The notes under the pieces: generated by a model
The model's input: the letters and a program-made list of their open reading frames with translations, nothing else
What the model was told of the DNA's origin: nothing
The model's database searches: none
Assembly: GCF_028288185.1 (NCBI RefSeq)
Contig: NZ_JAQBOF010000008.1
Span: forward strand, 186,001 to 250,000
Length of the DNA: 64,000 bases
Source: Mucilaginibacter sp.
GTDB taxonomy: Bacteria; Bacteroidota; Bacteroidia; Sphingobacteriales; Sphingobacteriaceae
Direction: 5' to 3'
In this document: positions 8,098 through 18,053 of the stretch, piece after piece
Numbering within the stretch: the first letter of the stretch is position 1
Layout of the letters: each line of letters opens with the position of its first letter
Program-made: the position numbers and the translations under genes

Positions 8098-8351
8098 AAG
8101 AGTTAGCTCAAAAGCATTTGAAGCAACATTATCGATCGGGCGATAAGGCCAGCATCAAAAAAATCGAAAAAATACTTCTGGAACTTTCTGAAACTCCATA
8201 TATCGGAATAGGCCATCCCGAAGCTTTAAAATATGAACTTACTGGTTTTTGGTCTCGAAGAATAAATCAAAAGGATAGGTTGATTTATAAAGTTGAAGAA
8301 AATATAGTGACAGTTTTTGTCATTTCTGCAATGGGCCATTACGATGGATAA
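8073..8351 (+). CDS. Txe/YoeB-family mRNA interferase toxin
   Basis: The 92-residue basic protein has a RelE fold signature close to YoeB. The C-terminal half reads GFWSRRINQKDRLIYKVEE followed by a VISAMGHYDG ending, matching the YoeB SGxWSRRI / DRLVYxV / HY pattern that holds the catalytic Glu, Arg, His and Tyr. YoeB enzymes bind the ribosome and cleave mRNA in the A site. The start ATG lies inside the antitoxin gene. The ending is HYDG rather than plain HY, a small extension. Confidence 0.88.
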   Translation: MGQFKLKIEELAQKHLKQHYRSGDKASIKKIEKILLELSETPYIGIGHPEALKYELTGFWSRRINQKDRLIYKVEENIVTVFVISAMGHYDG

Positions 8352-8415
8352 ACACTTTTATGTCATTGTTATAGTGACATACTAATCACTTTGGTTTTTT
8401 AGTTAATATTGCGAT

Positions 8416-9675
8416 ATGAGTAAAAACGCCTGCATCATTCTGTTGCTATTCATCACCCTAAAAAGTTTTGCCCAACAGCCGTATGCTGATAGCGTTTACA
8501 ACGCCCACATTAAAACCATCGAGTTTTATAATACAAAAAAACAGGCCTCGTTCCCGCAAATTACTTTACAATCCGGTGAGCAGGTACTTTTAGCCTTTGA
8601 CGATCTGCGCGGCGGCAGCAAGAACTACTATTACTCCATTGAGCATTGCGATAGTAAATGGCATCCCTCTAATATATCGCCTGCCGAATATGTGCAGGGT
8701 TTCCAGGAAGATAGGCTGACTGATTATACCTACTCAACCAACACTTTACAAAAATATACACACTACGAATTAAAGCTGCCTAACGAAACCGTTGCGCCTA
8801 AAATATCAGGCAATTATATTGTAAAGGTTTATGAGGATGGCGATAAAACTAAAATGGTACTTAGTCGCAGGTTGTATGTAGTAGGTAACAAGGTGGGGGT
8901 AGCAACGGATATTGTTACCTCAAATAATCCATCCCTACGGCAAACTAATCAGAAAGTTAATTTCCAGGTTAACTATTCAGGGCTGAATGTGCAAAACCCT
9001 AATAACGATATTAAAGTATTGCTGATGCAAAATGCCCGCCCCGAAACAGCTACCTGGAACACTGTACCCACAAATATAAGGGGAACGCAATTGATTTATA
9101 ACGATGTACATATAAACGACTATCCCGGCCGTAACGAGTTTAGGCGTTTTGATACCCGTAGCCTTAAACTAAACTCTGAAAGGGTAGGGCACATCTATCG
9201 GGATACGGCTAATACGGTTGTTTTATTGGGCGATCCGTTGCGTAACCAGGCCGGTTATTCATTTCAGTACGATAATGACGGTAGTTTTTTTATACTTAAC
9301 CAGGAAGGCTATGACCCTAAAAAAGACGCGGATTACGCGCACATATACTTTAGCCTCGCCGCCAACAAAACTGACAAGGAAGGCACCGCTTACATAGTTG
9401 GAAAGTTTAATGATTATAAGTTGGATGCTAATAGCAAAATGGATTATGAACCCATTAAAGGCCGCTTCTTTACCAGCCTGTTTTTAAAACAAGGCGTTTA
9501 TGATTACGAATATATTTGGGTGGATAGCCACACCGGCAAGCCTGATGACACACCCATTGAAGGCACCCATTTTGAAACAGAGAACGAGTACCAGCTATTG
9601 ATTTACTACCGCCCGGCTAATGCCCGCTGGGAAGAGCTGGTTGGGTACCGTTTATTAAATACAGTGAAGAAATAA
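8416..9675 (+). CDS. Type IX secretion system plug protein (DUF5103)
   Basis: The 419-residue protein has a Sec signal peptide (residues 1-19, ending SFAQ) and the architecture of the T9SS plug family. The N-terminal beta domain contains the YYSIEHCDSKW motif (about 77-87), followed by immunoglobulin-like domains with VVLLGDPLRNQAGY and a C-terminal YDYEYIW region. In flavobacteria this protein occludes the SprA translocon on the periplasmic side. No other T9SS gene lies in the window. The stop codon overlaps the ATG of the next gene (TAATG), indicating co-translation with the ABC exporter, a coupling that has no obvious functional reason. Confidence 0.87.
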   Translation: MSKNACIILLLFITLKSFAQQPYADSVYNAHIKTIEFYNTKKQASFPQITLQSGEQVLLAFDDLRGGSKNYYYSIEHCDSKWHPSNISPAEYVQGFQEDRLTDYTYSTNTLQKYTHYELKLPNETVAPKISGNYIVKVYEDGDKTKMVLSRRLYVVGNKVGVATDIVTSNNPSLRQTNQKVNFQVNYSGLNVQNPNNDIKVLLMQNARPETATWNTVPTNIRGTQLIYNDVHINDYPGRNEFRRFDTRSLKLNSERVGHIYRDTANTVVLLGDPLRNQAGYSFQYDNDGSFFILNQEGYDPKKDADYAHIYFSLAANKTDKEGTAYIVGKFNDYKLDANSKMDYEPIKGRFFTSLFLKQGVYDYEYIWVDSHTGKPDDTPIEGTHFETENEYQLLIYYRPANARWEELVGYRLLNTVKK

Positions 9676-11504
9676 TGGCCCGCCCACAAGTAAGTACAAA
9701 TACAGAAACCTTAACCTTTAAAGAGCGGCTGCAAGCACTGCGCAACCTGCCTGCTTTCTTTAAATTAGTTTGGCAAACAAGTCCGTTAATGACGGTGGTT
9801 AGTTTGCTGCTGCGTATTATAAGATCGGCTATGCCGGTGACTTTGTTATACATAGGTAAGCTGATTATTGACGGCGTGATCCTGATAAGGCATACCCACG
9901 GTGATACTCACTATTTATGGCAATTGGTTGGGGTCGAATTTGCTTTGGCGATATTTACAGATGCCCTTAGTCGTGCTATAACGTTAATAGAAAGTTTGTT
10001 GGGCGATAGGTTCGGTAATTATACTTCAGTTAGGATAATGAACCATGCGGCAACGTTGGATCTTGACCAGTTTGAAGATTCTGTATTTTATGATAAACTG
10101 GAGCGAGCACGCCAGCAAACAACCGGCCGTACCATTTTATTAAGCCAAATAATGGGCCAGTTGCAGGACATTATTACCATGGCTTTTTTAGCAACGGGGT
10201 TGATGGCATTTAATCCCTGGTTGATCATTTTGCTTTTCTTCGCCATTATCCCTGCATTTTTAGGCGAGTCTTATTTTAACGACAGAAATTATTTACTAAC
10301 CCGCGGCCAAACCCCCGAACGCAGGGAGCTCGACTATATACGTTATTTAGGAGCGAGCGACCAAACGGCTAAAGAAATAAAAACATTTGATCTGTCGGAC
10401 TTTATTATTGCGCGCTTTAAGCAATTATCGGATAGCTTTTATATGGCCAGCAAACGTCTGTCTATTCAACGGTCATTATGGGGGACTTTTTTTGCTATGC
10501 TGGGCAGCATCGGGTATTACGCGGCCTATGTCTTTATAATCATCAGCACGGTCGAGGGTAAAGTTACGGTGGGCGAACTGGCATTTTTGGCCGGGTCCTT
10601 CAGGCAGTTGCGGTCTTTGCTGGAAGGTGTTTTAACCAGGTTTAGCGCCGTATCCCAAGGCGCTATTTACCTGCGCGATTTCTTTGAGTTTTTTGATATT
10701 AAGCCTAAAATAATACAGTCGGCAAACCCGCGGCCATTTCCTAAAGTTATAAAGCAGGGTTTTGTTTTTGAGGATGTTGGGTTTAGGTACCTTAATTCGG
10801 AGCGATGGGCAAACCGGCATCTTAATTTTACCTTATTCCCCGGCGAAAAACTGGCGCTGGTTGGCGAGAACGGTGCCGGGAAAACTACACTGGTAAAACT
10901 GCTTTCGCGCCTTTATGACCCCACCGAGGGCCGGATATTATTAGATGGGATAGACCTGCGCGAATATGACCTGGTTGATCTGCGTTTGAACGTGGGTGTT
11001 ATTTTCCAGGATTATTTGCGCTACCAAATGACGTTTGCGCAAAATATAGCGGTAGGCAATATTAACCAAATAGCTAATCGCGAATTAATTGAACGCTCAG
11101 CAAAACAAAGCCTGGCCGATGTACTGGCGGCAAAACTGCCCGGTGGTTACGACCAGCAATTAGGCAAACGCTTTGCGGATGGTGTCGAGCTATCAGGCGG
11201 CGAATGGCAAAAGGTAGCCCTTGCACGCGCCTATATGCGCGATGCCCAATTGTTGATACTGGATGAACCCACCTCGGCATTAGATGCCCGTGCCGAATAC
11301 CAGGTTTTTCAACGCTTTGCAGAGCTAACAAAAGACCGGTCGGCAATACTAATATCACACCGATTTAGTACCGTACGCATGGCAGACAGAATATTGGTGT
11401 TAGAAAAAGGCGAGTTAAAAGAAATAGGAAACCACGAAGAGCTTTTAGCCAAAGGCGGCATTTATGCCGAATTGTTCGAGTTGCAGGCGCAGGGGTATAA
11501 ATAA
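9675..11504 (+). CDS. ABC exporter, fused membrane and ATPase domains
   Basis: The 609-residue half-transporter has an N-terminal six-helix type IV exporter domain (about 30-330) and a C-terminal nucleotide-binding domain. The latter has Walker A GENGAGKTT (about 395-403), signature LSGGEWQKVALARA (about 505-518), Walker B LLILDEPTSALDA and switch His in LISHRFSTVR. It would work as a homodimer exporting lipids, peptides or drugs; the substrate is not readable. It overlaps the T9SS plug gene by one base. Confidence 0.9.
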   Translation: MARPQVSTNTETLTFKERLQALRNLPAFFKLVWQTSPLMTVVSLLLRIIRSAMPVTLLYIGKLIIDGVILIRHTHGDTHYLWQLVGVEFALAIFTDALSRAITLIESLLGDRFGNYTSVRIMNHAATLDLDQFEDSVFYDKLERARQQTTGRTILLSQIMGQLQDIITMAFLATGLMAFNPWLIILLFFAIIPAFLGESYFNDRNYLLTRGQTPERRELDYIRYLGASDQTAKEIKTFDLSDFIIARFKQLSDSFYMASKRLSIQRSLWGTFFAMLGSIGYYAAYVFIIISTVEGKVTVGELAFLAGSFRQLRSLLEGVLTRFSAVSQGAIYLRDFFEFFDIKPKIIQSANPRPFPKVIKQGFVFEDVGFRYLNSERWANRHLNFTLFPGEKLALVGENGAGKTTLVKLLSRLYDPTEGRILLDGIDLREYDLVDLRLNVGVIFQDYLRYQMTFAQNIAVGNINQIANRELIERSAKQSLADVLAAKLPGGYDQQLGKRFADGVELSGGEWQKVALARAYMRDAQLLILDEPTSALDARAEYQVFQRFAELTKDRSAILISHRFSTVRMADRILVLEKGELKEIGNHEELLAKGGIYAELFELQAQGYK

Positions 11505-11585
11505 ATAAAATAGCCTGCAACAAGAAAATTTGTGAACGATTGATTGAATAATTATCCAAAATTTAAAGCCTCTATTTTAAATAAT

Positions 11586-14012
11586 ATGGACCCTTTAGGA
11601 AAGAATTCCACTACGATCTCCAGGAAAAATTTTGTTCACAGTTGTGCCATAGGCGTTTTAGCTTTGGCATCCGGCTCCTGGACAAGCTGTTTGAGTTTAA
11701 AAAATGCAATTGGAAAACATGGTAAAGGACCGGCCAGTCTTAAGATCTCCCTGGATCAGAACTGGCTTTTCGGTGGGAAATTTAACCCGGCTTCGCTTGA
11801 TCCCTTTTTTGACGACTCCGAATTTTCACAGATCAACCTTCCCCACTGTGTGGCTGATCTTTCGTGGCAGGACTGGAAACCAGAAGCATGGCAGGATGTA
11901 TGGGGTTATCGCCGACACTTTACCCTTCCTAATGAATTAAAAAACATGCGTGTGTTACTGCATTTTGATGGGGTAATGGTAGGAGCTGCACCATCAATAA
12001 ATGGCCATATTCTTCCTCCACACCTTGGAGGTTATTTACCCTTCCAATATGAAATTACGGATTGGCTTAAAAATGAAGGAAATGTACTGGCTGTAGCAGT
12101 GGATTCCCGCTGGAGCAATGTACCGCCTGAGGGTTCACCCCTCGGGGCAAAACGTATCGACTATCTGGAAGCAGGAGGCATTCATCGTTCCGTGCGTTTG
12201 GAGGTGGTGCCGCAGATTTATATCAGCGATGTATTTGCCAAACCGGTCCAGGTGCTTGAAGCAAACCGCCGGATTGAAGTTACCTGTTCTGTCAATGCTG
12301 GCTTACTGCCCAATAAGCCGGTTCGCATTCAGGTTGAAATGAAGCAGGGAGATCATGTTATTTCCAGTTCGCAGCAAACATTTAGCATTGAAAAAACCGG
12401 TCAGTTGGAAGTGTCACTATCGTTGACAAACCTAAAGGACATCACACTTTGGGATATAAATAATCCTCATCTTTACGACATTATAACCACATTATTCATT
12501 GAAGGTAAACCGTTACATGACTACCAAAACCGGATAGGATTGCGGGATGCTCGTTTTAAATTGGATGGATTCTTTCTGAATGGACACCGGTTACAGCTCT
12601 TTGGATTGAACCGGCATGAGATTTTTCCCTATGTTGGTTTCGCAATGCCGGAAAGGGTAATGCGCCGGGATGTAGAGATCCTTCGTCATGAATTTAATTG
12701 CAACATTGTACGCTGTTCTCATTATCCTCAGAATGAAGCATTCCTGAATGCCTGCGATGAGCAAGGCCTGATGGTTTGGGAGGAGGTTCCGGGATTTCAA
12801 TATTTAGGTGATGAGCCCTGGAAAGAACTGATGTTACGCGATGTAAAAGATATGATCGTCCGGGATCGGAACCATCCTTCGGTCATCATCTGGGGGACAC
12901 GAGCTAACGAGTCACAAAATGCACCAGAGCTTTACCAGAAAACAAAAGCGCTGGCCAAATCTCTTGACAATTCACGGCCCAGTTCAGGTTCTATGGCTCC
13001 ATGGTCCAGGAAAAATTGGGAGCGGGAATGGGATGAAGACGTTTTTGCCTTTGACGACTATCATGCTGATAAAGATGGCAGTGTGGGCCTGGAGGAACCT
13101 ATTAAAGGATTTCCCTATTTATTTACCGAAGCAGTTGGACAATTTAACTATAAAAACGGCACCTTTGATAGTATATATCGCCGTGCAGCAGAAACCGTGG
13201 TTCAGCAACAGCAAGCTATCCGCCATGCGCAGGCACATAGCAAGGCGGCGGCCAATCCACGTAACTGTGGGTTAATTGGCTGGTGCGCATTTGAATATGC
13301 CAGTTTAATCAACCCATATCGTGGGGTAAAATATCCAGGAGTGGCAGATATTTTCCGCATTCCCAAACTGGGTGCTTCGTTTTATCAGACCCAAAGAGAT
13401 CCGAAATCGGGCCCGGTAATCAGTCCCAATTTTTATTGGGATTTTGGGCCTAAATCCCCAAAAGGCCCAGGGAAAAACGTTGCTATTTTTTCCAATTGCG
13501 ACCAGTTGAAACTGTTCATAAATGGCCGCCATCATTCCATCCTCCATCCTGATTCAAAGAATTTCCCCAATCTAATGCATCCGCCTTTTTTCACTGACCT
13601 GGAAATTGATAACGGCGCATCTCATCCGGAACTTAGAATCGACGGCTATATTGGGGATATATTGTTACTTTCCCGTTCCTTCTCATCTAATCCGGAAAAG
13701 GATCAATTTTTGGTTGCTGCAGATGACAAGGAATTGATTGGAAATGGCTCAGATGCCACCAGGGTGGTTTTTCGCATAACTGATAAATTCGGGGCACCAA
13801 GACCTTTCGCCGGTGGAAAAGTTGTTTTGAAAATTGACGGGCCTGGAACCATTGTAGGTGATAACCCTTTTGATCTGGAAGAAAGCGGCGGCGTGGGTGC
13901 TGTCTGGGTAAAGACAATCAAAGGCAGTTTCGGCCGAATTTCCCTACAAGCCACTCACTCTTCATTAGGAAACAAACATCTTGAAATATTTGTCCAAAAA
14001 GAAAAAAAGTAA
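11586..14012 (+). CDS. Glycoside hydrolase family 2 (beta-galactosidase/glucuronidase-like)
   Basis: The protein has 808 residues from the ATG at 11586. A TTG at 11544 would add 14 residues ahead of what looks like an export signal (SRKNFVHSCAIGVLALASGSW then TSC), possibly a lipoprotein with Cys at about 34. The GH2 layout is a jelly-roll sugar-binding domain, an Ig-like domain, then a TIM barrel with GLNRHEIFPY, NIVRCSHYPQNEAFL, the acid/base Glu in WGTRANES (about 435) and the nucleophile Glu in LFTEAVG (about 513), and C-terminal Ig-like domains including DUF4982-like sequence. WGTRANES departs from the usual WxxGNE. Codon use (many GGA, CGG, CCC) looks slightly unlike its neighbours, which may mean later acquisition. 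Confidence 0.88.
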   Translation: MDPLGKNSTTISRKNFVHSCAIGVLALASGSWTSCLSLKNAIGKHGKGPASLKISLDQNWLFGGKFNPASLDPFFDDSEFSQINLPHCVADLSWQDWKPEAWQDVWGYRRHFTLPNELKNMRVLLHFDGVMVGAAPSINGHILPPHLGGYLPFQYEITDWLKNEGNVLAVAVDSRWSNVPPEGSPLGAKRIDYLEAGGIHRSVRLEVVPQIYISDVFAKPVQVLEANRRIEVTCSVNAGLLPNKPVRIQVEMKQGDHVISSSQQTFSIEKTGQLEVSLSLTNLKDITLWDINNPHLYDIITTLFIEGKPLHDYQNRIGLRDARFKLDGFFLNGHRLQLFGLNRHEIFPYVGFAMPERVMRRDVEILRHEFNCNIVRCSHYPQNEAFLNACDEQGLMVWEEVPGFQYLGDEPWKELMLRDVKDMIVRDRNHPSVIIWGTRANESQNAPELYQKTKALAKSLDNSRPSSGSMAPWSRKNWEREWDEDVFAFDDYHADKDGSVGLEEPIKGFPYLFTEAVGQFNYKNGTFDSIYRRAAETVVQQQQAIRHAQAHSKAAANPRNCGLIGWCAFEYASLINPYRGVKYPGVADIFRIPKLGASFYQTQRDPKSGPVISPNFYWDFGPKSPKGPGKNVAIFSNCDQLKLFINGRHHSILHPDSKNFPNLMHPPFFTDLEIDNGASHPELRIDGYIGDILLLSRSFSSNPEKDQFLVAADDKELIGNGSDATRVVFRITDKFGAPRPFAGGKVVLKIDGPGTIVGDNPFDLEESGGVGAVWVKTIKGSFGRISLQATHSSLGNKHLEIFVQKEKK

Positions 14013-14021
14013 AAAAAGATT

Positions 14022-14065
14022 AAGAGCCTGTTTAAATTTGTTACTGGAAAGTTAAACAGGCTCTT
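14022..14065. terminator. Strong 14-bp-arm hairpin after the GH2 gene
   Basis: AAGAGCCTGTTTAA (14022-14035) and its exact inverse (14052-14065) enclose 16 bases. It lies between convergent genes and probably terminates both. Confidence 0.7.
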
Positions 14066-14111
14066 AAAAGATGCGTCCACAAGGGTAGCCCTACAGGAAG
14101 GTTAAAGGGGC

Positions 14112-14978
14112 TTAAAACTGATGGAAAGCATCAGACACAAACTCCAATACTTTCGGTAGTGAAGCGCGCCAATAGGTCCAGGTATGGCCGCCGTCTCTGA
14201 TTCTAAATTCATGTGGAATTTCTTTTTTACGCATGGCGATATGTACCAGGGCGTTGCCTTCATATAAAAAGTCATCATCTCCATCATCAATATACCAGCG
14301 TACGGCTTTCTTCTGGCTCTCGGGCATGTTGTTTACTAATGCTATGGCGCTGTATTGGTTATAATATTTAGTTACTACTGAGTCTGTTGCATTAGGGATA
14401 GCGCGGGTAACTATTTTACGCGCGTCATCAACCGTAAAAGGCCCAACAGCCGCGCTTAACGGGCAGGCAGACGAGAACATTTCGGGATGATGCAAGGCAT
14501 ACATAAAAGTACCGCCGCCGCCCATAGACAGGCCGGCAATAGCGCGCGAACGTTTTTCAACTTTAACACGATATTTCTTTTCGATAAAAGGGATCAACTC
14601 CTGGAAAAAGAAATCCTCGTAGTTCCAATCGCCTTTAATATCATTAAAATAGCCACGACGGCCGGTATTGCCATCAGGCATTACGATGATCATGGGGGTT
14701 GCGGTGCCGTCAGCTAGAGCTTTATCTGTAATATGCAATACCTCGCCAAACTGTACCCAGCCGGTTTGGTCATCACCAGATCCATGTAGTAAGTATAGCA
14801 CCGGGTATTTACGGTTTGATGTTTCATAATCTGGCGGTAAGTAAATGGCATACTTGCGGTCCATTTTTAATATTTTACTGGGTAGGGACAGGTCGTCAAA
14901 TACCTTACCGGTTTGTGCCGATACTAAGCAGGGGCTTATTAATAACGCGATTGCTGCAATAAGTAATTTTTTTATCAT
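14112..14978 (-). CDS. Secreted esterase, alpha/beta hydrolase (esterase D/feruloyl-esterase-like)
   Basis: The protein has 288 residues from the ATG at 14978, which starts a clear Sec signal peptide (MIKKLLIAAIALLISPCLVSA). Longer upstream frames lack one. The alpha/beta-hydrolase core has YLLHGSGDD (oxyanion region), the nucleophile Ser in GLSMGGGG (about Ser151) and the catalytic His in GGHTWTYW (about 265). Proteins of this family are periplasmic or extracellular carbohydrate esterases and relatives. It is a paralogue in style of the enzyme at 63085-63924. It stands alone, convergent with the GH2 gene, so a shared polysaccharide role is plausible but unproven. Confidence 0.87.
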   Translation of the reverse strand: MIKKLLIAAIALLISPCLVSAQTGKVFDDLSLPSKILKMDRKYAIYLPPDYETSNRKYPVLYLLHGSGDDQTGWVQFGEVLHITDKALADGTATPMIIVMPDGNTGRRGYFNDIKGDWNYEDFFFQELIPFIEKKYRVKVEKRSRAIAGLSMGGGGTFMYALHHPEMFSSACPLSAAVGPFTVDDARKIVTRAIPNATDSVVTKYYNQYSAIALVNNMPESQKKAVRWYIDDGDDDFLYEGNALVHIAMRKKEIPHEFRIRDGGHTWTYWRASLPKVLEFVSDAFHQF

Positions 14979-15133
14979 ATGGTTTTTATTGGTGGGCCAA
15001 CAGGTTGAGAAATGTTGGCACAATAAATCTAATATTATTTTTTTTAATACTGATGAAACGATTCTGATACAAACGACAATATAAAAATTCATTATCAGGC
15101 AATAACAAAACTCTGCTTACCTTTACTTGCTGT

Positions 15134-16798
15134 ATGGATAAACAAAACCCCGCAATTGCTGCTAAATGGCTGTGCCTTTTTATTGGCATAGCCGTTGCCG
15201 TAAATTTTAGCGGGCTATTTATACCGATAACCGGCCCGGATGGTACGCTTTACGCCAGCATTGCTAAAACCATGGCACAGCGTAATGACTTTGTAAACCT
15301 GTCTGCCTATGGCAAAGATTGGCTGGATAAACCCCATTTTCCGTTTTGGGTTACGGCGCTCTCTTTTAAGTTATTTGGTTTTACCACCTGGGCCTATAAG
15401 CTGCCGGGCATATTGTTTTTGCTGATGGGCGCTTTATATACCTACCTATTTGGTAAGGCGCTTTATAATAAACAAATAGGCCTATGGGCTGTGCTGATAT
15501 TACTAACCGCCCAACACATTGTACTATCAAACAACGATGTACGTGCCGAACCTTATTTAACGGGCCTGATCATAGCCGCCGTTTATCACCTGCACAAAGC
15601 CAATACTAATTACTGGCAATTATTATGGGGATGCCTGTTTACCGCCTGCGCCATCATGACCAAAGGTATGTTTGCCATTATCCCTATCGGGGGTGCAATA
15701 GCCGGCCATTTTATAATTACCCGGCAATGGAAACAATTGTTCAACCTGCGTTGGCTAATAGCTATAGTATTGGTACTGATATTTATCCTACCAGAATTAT
15801 ACTGCCTTAACCAGCAGTTTGACCTTCACCCGGAGAAACTGATCTTTGATAGACATAATGTATCGGGCATCCGCTTCTTTTTTTGGGATAGCCAGTTTGG
15901 GCGATTTTTTAATACCGGCCCCATCAAAGGTAATGGCGACCCAACCTTTTTTGTACATACCACCTTGTGGGCGTTTTTGCCATGGTCGCTTTTATTATTA
16001 GTGGCGATATATCAGTTTATAAAAAAAGGCAGCAAACAGATTAAAACTATCGAGTGGTATTGTATCTGCGGCTCTTTATTGACGTTCCTGCTGTTCTCGG
16101 CATCTAAATTTCAGTTACCGCATTATTTAAATATTGTGTACCCATTCTTCGCCATTATAACTGCGCAATACTTGTGTAATTTGGTGGAAACAAGTAGTAT
16201 TACGACTATACGCGGTATACAAACGGTAGTTATTTGTTTACTTTTGGTGGTTATTGGTATACTGCACTATTTTTATCAACCCGAAACATTTACGATAGCT
16301 ATTGGAAGCTGTTTATTTGTCTTGCTCATCGCATTGATCTTTTTACCGCAGGTAATTACAGCCAACACTATGTCCAAAATAGTTTTACGCACGTTGTTGG
16401 CCTCGTTTTTTATCAATGTTTATTTAAATATGGTGTTTTATAGTTCATTGCTGCATTATCAATCGGGTAGTGAAGCCGCTATGTTTATTAACCACAATAA
16501 TCCTAAAAATTTGCCGGTAGTACAGCTTAAAGATGATTATGTATCAGCCATGAATTTTTATAGTGATGCGCCTGTAATTACGGTGACTGAAGATGGGGCA
16601 GGCAACTATCCGCCCAAACCATTTATATTATATACTACTAAAGATAAGGTAAATGATCTGGCAGCGAAAGGTTGGAAGATACTACCGATAAAAACATTCC
16701 AGCGCTATTGGATCAGTAGGTTGAAGCCATCTTTTTTAAATAAAGCTACACGCGCTAAGGAGTTAACCGAAACCGAAGTAGTAATAGTAACCCCTTAA
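15134..16798 (+). CDS. ArnT/PMT-like membrane glycosyltransferase (GT-C fold)
   Basis: The 554-residue polytopic protein has an N-terminal signal-anchor helix. The conserved periplasmic loop contains the Asp of GPDGTLYASIAKTMAQ (about 33-48), then DWLDKPHFPFW, the lipid-linked sugar transferase pattern seen in ArnT and related enzymes. About ten further hydrophobic segments extend to about residue 450, and a soluble C-terminal domain follows. These enzymes transfer a sugar from an undecaprenyl carrier to lipid A or another acceptor; the acceptor cannot be read. The stop overlaps the histidine kinase stop by 4 bases in convergent orientation. Confidence 0.87.
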   Translation: MDKQNPAIAAKWLCLFIGIAVAVNFSGLFIPITGPDGTLYASIAKTMAQRNDFVNLSAYGKDWLDKPHFPFWVTALSFKLFGFTTWAYKLPGILFLLMGALYTYLFGKALYNKQIGLWAVLILLTAQHIVLSNNDVRAEPYLTGLIIAAVYHLHKANTNYWQLLWGCLFTACAIMTKGMFAIIPIGGAIAGHFIITRQWKQLFNLRWLIAIVLVLIFILPELYCLNQQFDLHPEKLIFDRHNVSGIRFFFWDSQFGRFFNTGPIKGNGDPTFFVHTTLWAFLPWSLLLLVAIYQFIKKGSKQIKTIEWYCICGSLLTFLLFSASKFQLPHYLNIVYPFFAIITAQYLCNLVETSSITTIRGIQTVVICLLLVVIGILHYFYQPETFTIAIGSCLFVLLIALIFLPQVITANTMSKIVLRTLLASFFINVYLNMVFYSSLLHYQSGSEAAMFINHNNPKNLPVVQLKDDYVSAMNFYSDAPVITVTEDGAGNYPPKPFILYTTKDKVNDLAAKGWKILPIKTFQRYWISRLKPSFLNKATRAKELTETEVVIVTP

Positions 16799-18051
16799 AA
16801 AGTTACCCTGAAGGTATGAAATGATGTCTCAAAACTATAGCTAAGCCTGTAATGATATTGGCTGCAAATGTTTTTAGCTATGGTTAACCCCAAGCCGGTG
16901 CCATCAGAGTTTTTGCCTTTTTTAAATCGCTCAAAGATCTCCTCGCTATTCAATGGGTCGAGGTCGCCGGTGTTTTGAAATATTAGCTCTTTACTTGTTA
17001 GTTTAATATACAGTTTGCCATTGATGGGGTTGTGTTTTATGGCATTATTAAAGAGATTGTTAATCAATATCTCTATTAAATATTTGCTGGCGGTGATTTC
17101 TTTATCCTCTAATAAATGTATTAACTCTATGCCCTTGTTTTGAGCTAATTCCTGCAATTGATGTTCTTTTTCCAAAATGACATCTTTTAAATTAAAAGTA
17201 GCCGTATCTTGTATCAGATCATTATCAATTTTAACTAATAGCAAAAGTGATTGATTTAAGCGCGATAGTTTATTAGTAGCTGCGTAAATATCATTTATCT
17301 GCTCAAACTGTTTGGCCTTTAGTTTTTCGTCCTGTATAAGTGTATCTAATTTTGAAGTTATTACAGCAATAGGAGTAAGCATTTCATGCGATGCGTTTTC
17401 GGTAAAGGTTTTCAAATTTTGGTAATCACTTTTCACTCTTGTTGACATTACCGTAACTGCGTCATTTAGTTCCGTAAATTCATCAATATTGGTTGTATTT
17501 AAATTGATAATGCTGCTATCAGCTAAGTTAAATGCCTTTAATTGTTGTAAAATATGATAAAAAGGTTTCCATAAACCACTCAATATATATCGGTTTGTTA
17601 GCGCTAATATAAATAGCAGTATTACCGTTAATAAAATAGTAATGCCAATTGTTAGTTGTGTTAAATGTTCTGAAGCTTCTTTTGATTCAACGATGGTTAG
17701 TATATAATGATCTTCTTTAACATCTACCAAAGTTTTAATAGCTCGGCCGGGTTCAATTTTATTACCTCTTTTATTACCCCGGTTTTTATGATAGGGTGTA
17801 TCAACAAAAAGTGTTTTAAAAGCGGCTATATTGGTTTTGATAAAAGTAGTTTGGTCGCCCTCGTACTGGTTAGGTAGTTGTCGATGAAGATTTATATATT
17901 CTTTTACCTCACCTGTTTCACCTAACAGATCATGATCAAGTTGCTTGTTAACTATATAATTTATAGCTGTATAATAAACGCAACCGGCAATAAACAGCAC
18001 TATAAAAGTAATTATCAGGGTTGCTTTATTGTATTGGGCCGCTAATTTCAT
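16795..18051 (-). CDS. Sensor histidine kinase
   Basis: The 418-residue membrane kinase has TM1 at about 10-30, a periplasmic sensor of about 100 residues, and TM2 at about 133-156. The dimerisation H-box is ENASHEMLTPIAV (phospho-acceptor His222), the N-box NNLFNNAIKHNP and the G-box GTGLGLTIAK. It is 2 bases downstream of the response regulator gene and surely co-transcribed. The F-box is short and the C-terminus ends soon after the ATP lid. The stimulus is unknown; the adjacent ArnT-like gene hints at envelope stress, as inference. Confidence 0.92.
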   Translation of the reverse strand: MKLAAQYNKATLIITFIVLFIAGCVYYTAINYIVNKQLDHDLLGETGEVKEYINLHRQLPNQYEGDQTTFIKTNIAAFKTLFVDTPYHKNRGNKRGNKIEPGRAIKTLVDVKEDHYILTIVESKEASEHLTQLTIGITILLTVILLFILALTNRYILSGLWKPFYHILQQLKAFNLADSSIINLNTTNIDEFTELNDAVTVMSTRVKSDYQNLKTFTENASHEMLTPIAVITSKLDTLIQDEKLKAKQFEQINDIYAATNKLSRLNQSLLLLVKIDNDLIQDTATFNLKDVILEKEHQLQELAQNKGIELIHLLEDKEITASKYLIEILINNLFNNAIKHNPINGKLYIKLTSKELIFQNTGDLDPLNSEEIFERFKKGKNSDGTGLGLTIAKNICSQYHYRLSYSFETSFHTFRVTF

Positions 18052-18053
18052 CT

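Noticed and set aside
14022..14065. GAGCCTGTTTAA ends as insertion-sequence termini
   Set aside because: The two arms are only 16 bases apart with no transposase or target duplication; a terminator explains them.
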